Notes under the pieces: model-generated
What the model saw: the letters and a program-made list of their open reading frames with translations, nothing else
What the model was told of the DNA's origin: nothing
The model's database searches: none
Assembly: GCA_027043825.1 (NCBI GenBank)
Contig: JALUER010000039.1
Coordinates: 1-13,263, forward strand
Direction of reading: 5' to 3'
Origin: Microcaldota archaeon
GTDB lineage: Archaea > Iainarchaeota > Iainarchaeia > JAADDC01
Length of the DNA: 13,263 bases
Position numbers and translations under genes: made by a program
In this document: positions 13,227 to 13,263 of the stretch, piece after piece
Layout: each line of letters begins with the position of its first letter
How positions within the stretch are numbered: the first letter of the stretch is position 1

Positions 13227-13263
13227 CTGTTTCTATCCTCACCGGGATGGCCTTGTAGGGCGG
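13219..13263 (-). CDS. Probable C-terminal end of a further minus-strand gene (runs off right edge)
   Basis: Reading in from the right edge on the minus strand gives an open frame of 14 codons, PPYKAIPVRIETVK, ending in TAA at 13219-13221. It has the look of a terminal beta strand of a real protein and leaves a normal short gap to the next minus-strand gene. It is too short to identify, and an open frame of this length can occur by chance. Confidence 0.35.
   Translation of the reverse strand, partial: PPYKAIPVRIETVK

Overview
The window is a gene-dense piece of an archaeal chromosome. The informational genes are archaeal: fibrillarin (FlpA), a Nop5-type C/D box RNP protein, an archaeal-type leucyl-tRNA synthetase, an archaeal Asn/Asp-tRNA synthetase and a diphthamide-synthesis PP-loop enzyme. 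Several genes have a TATA-like box centred about 25-28 nt upstream of a start codon, which is the geometry of leaderless archaeal mRNA. Genes inside operons instead carry GGAGGTGG-type Shine-Dalgarno sites. Protein composition (rich in E, K, R and V, almost no Cys) and AGG/AGA arginine codons suggest a thermophile. A euryarchaeal, probably uncultivated lineage is likely, but the exact lineage cannot be read from this piece.

Layout: positions 1-2051 (minus strand) hold an AsnRS-like synthetase followed by two tandem plsY-type acyltransferase genes; the second runs off the left edge. Positions 2052-2213 are a divergent intergenic region with two adjacent inverted repeats over the promoter and start of the plus-strand gene. 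Positions 2214-4779 (plus) hold an unrecognised gene, dph6, and an MTA/SAH deaminase-type amidohydrolase. Positions 4802-9775 (plus) hold nop5, unknown gene A, flpA, and unknown genes B, C and D; A to D are tightly spaced, with ATGA/GTGA overlaps. Positions 9858-12656 (plus) hold leuS behind its own palindromic TATA region. Positions 12664-13191 (minus, convergent) hold another unknown gene, and the end of a further minus-strand gene probably lies at the right edge.

The most interesting region is the fibrillarin locus. Nop5 lacks its whole N-terminal fibrillarin-binding domain and starts at the coiled-coil domain. The gene normally adjacent, flpA, is separated from it by a 333-residue unknown protein and followed by three more unknown proteins in the same apparent operon. 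This suggests, but does not prove, a remodelled C/D box 2'-O-methylation RNP in which one or more of A to D replaces the missing bridge.

Two other points stand out: two bacterial-type PlsY genes in an archaeon, and the coupling of dph6 to an MTA/SAH deaminase-like gene, whose substrates are the by-products of diphthamide synthesis and of fibrillarin methylation. No tRNA, rRNA, CRISPR, transposase or integrase was seen.
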